Shown: one piece after another, positions 63,801 through 64,000 of the stretch | Layout: the number at the start of each line of letters is the position of its first letter | Numbering within the stretch: the first letter of the stretch is position 1 | Origin: Phymatolithon calcareum | Taxonomy: Eukaryota; Rhodophyta; Florideophyceae; Hapalidiales | Assembly: GCA_977006965.1 (NCBI GenBank) | Contig: OZ345368.1 | Coordinates: 2,604,001-2,668,000, forward strand | DNA: 64,000 bases | Direction: 5' to 3' | Program-made: the position numbers and the translations under genes | Notes under the pieces: model-generated | What the model was told of the DNA's origin: nothing | Databases searched by the model: none | What the model saw: only the letters and a program-made list of their open reading frames with translations

Positions 63801-64000
63801 GCTGAGAAAAAGACGTTCGCCTGATGTTCTTGTATCTTTCGCGTCCATATATACTTTTTTGACGTTTGTACATCCGATTATAACTGGGAATGAAAAAGTA
63901 CCAGACTTGAGATTCAGACTTCAAGCATGGCTATCGTTAATGGTAATATGCCTGGGAATTTGGGCGATACGGCGACTGTATCGCAGTTATAATCGAAAGA
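60853..64000 (+). CDS. PH-like, NB-ARC NTPase with C-terminal membrane segments (partial; one in-frame TGA)
   Basis: Starts at ATG 60853-60855 or 60889-60891. Codons 1-169 end in a PH-like domain (KGKTIQLVAADEEERDDWF with the terminal-helix Trp). A TGA follows at 61360-61362, then the same frame stays open for about 880 codons to the window edge. A hydrophobic helix lies near 61660 (IGVVGCAFSLISLSA). The NB-ARC module has Walker A GESGVGKTS at 62260-62286, Walker B ILLVIDN at 62512-62532, GSVGLMTTKF, GLPLAI at 62833-62850 and an MHD-like LHD at 63295-63303. Two hydrophobic stretches near the end (about 63823-63880 and 63922-63985) may anchor it. A STAND-type switch NTPase, perhaps in surveillance. 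The gene is either broken by the TGA, split into two proteins, or recoded. Confidence 0.78.

Noticed and set aside
1-64000. UGA read as tryptophan in this genome
   Set aside because: Some TGA/TGG paralog pairs invite it, but TGA also replaces a Cys ligand and a Ser codon (37089), and intact genes use TGA-free frames with TGG; nonsense mutation is simpler.

Overview
The window looks like nuclear DNA of a eukaryote with large intron-free reading frames and a very high load of decayed transposable elements. My best guess is a multicellular red alga (Chondrus crispus or a relative). The reasons are two secreted Hint-domain proteins, intron-free genes separated by long repeat-rich spacers, and several different element classes. 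The species call is inference; nothing in the DNA names the organism. I saw no rRNA, no convincing tRNA, no CRISPR and no bacterial-type operon.

Layout. 1-6.4 kb: repeat mosaic with one small intact gene for a secreted cysteine-rich protein (3772-4068, -) and two adjacent MITE-like elements. 6.5-12.7 kb: a hAT-like element with an 8-bp target duplication, carrying a degenerate Ty1/copia retrotransposon nested inside it; an unoccupied paralogous site lies at 21.04 kb. 13-18 kb: repeat fragments, a large inverted repeat and a gag-like relic. 18.6-20.9 kb: a C2H2 zinc-finger gene (-) interrupted by one TGA, and a two-helix proline-rich membrane protein (-). 21-27 kb: palindrome, repeats, and a second copy of the cysteine-rich gene split by a 5'-truncated LINE. 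27.1-35.7 kb and 41.4-48.5 kb are two copies of one segment in direct orientation. Each carries a cysteine-rich gene, a large membrane/Sel1-repeat gene and a small unknown gene. The large gene is intact in the second copy (42880-46884) and broken in the first. Between the copies lie a hAT transposase relic (38.1-39.9 kb) and other repeats. 49.2-50.7 and 56.6-58.2 kb hold two paralogous secreted Hint-domain proteins. 60.85 kb to the window end holds a PH-NB-ARC-membrane protein gene (+), interrupted by one TGA and running off the window.

How the genes may relate. The apparently live genes encode secreted or membrane proteins (cysteine-rich peptides, Hint proteins, Sel1-repeat membrane protein) plus a STAND-type NTPase. 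This would fit a cell-surface or surveillance role, but no operon-like coupling is visible and the link is speculative. The clearest evidence in the window is evolutionary: target-site duplications, empty sites and paired paralogs give an explicit insertion history. Several otherwise long frames are cut by a single stop codon, most often TGA.
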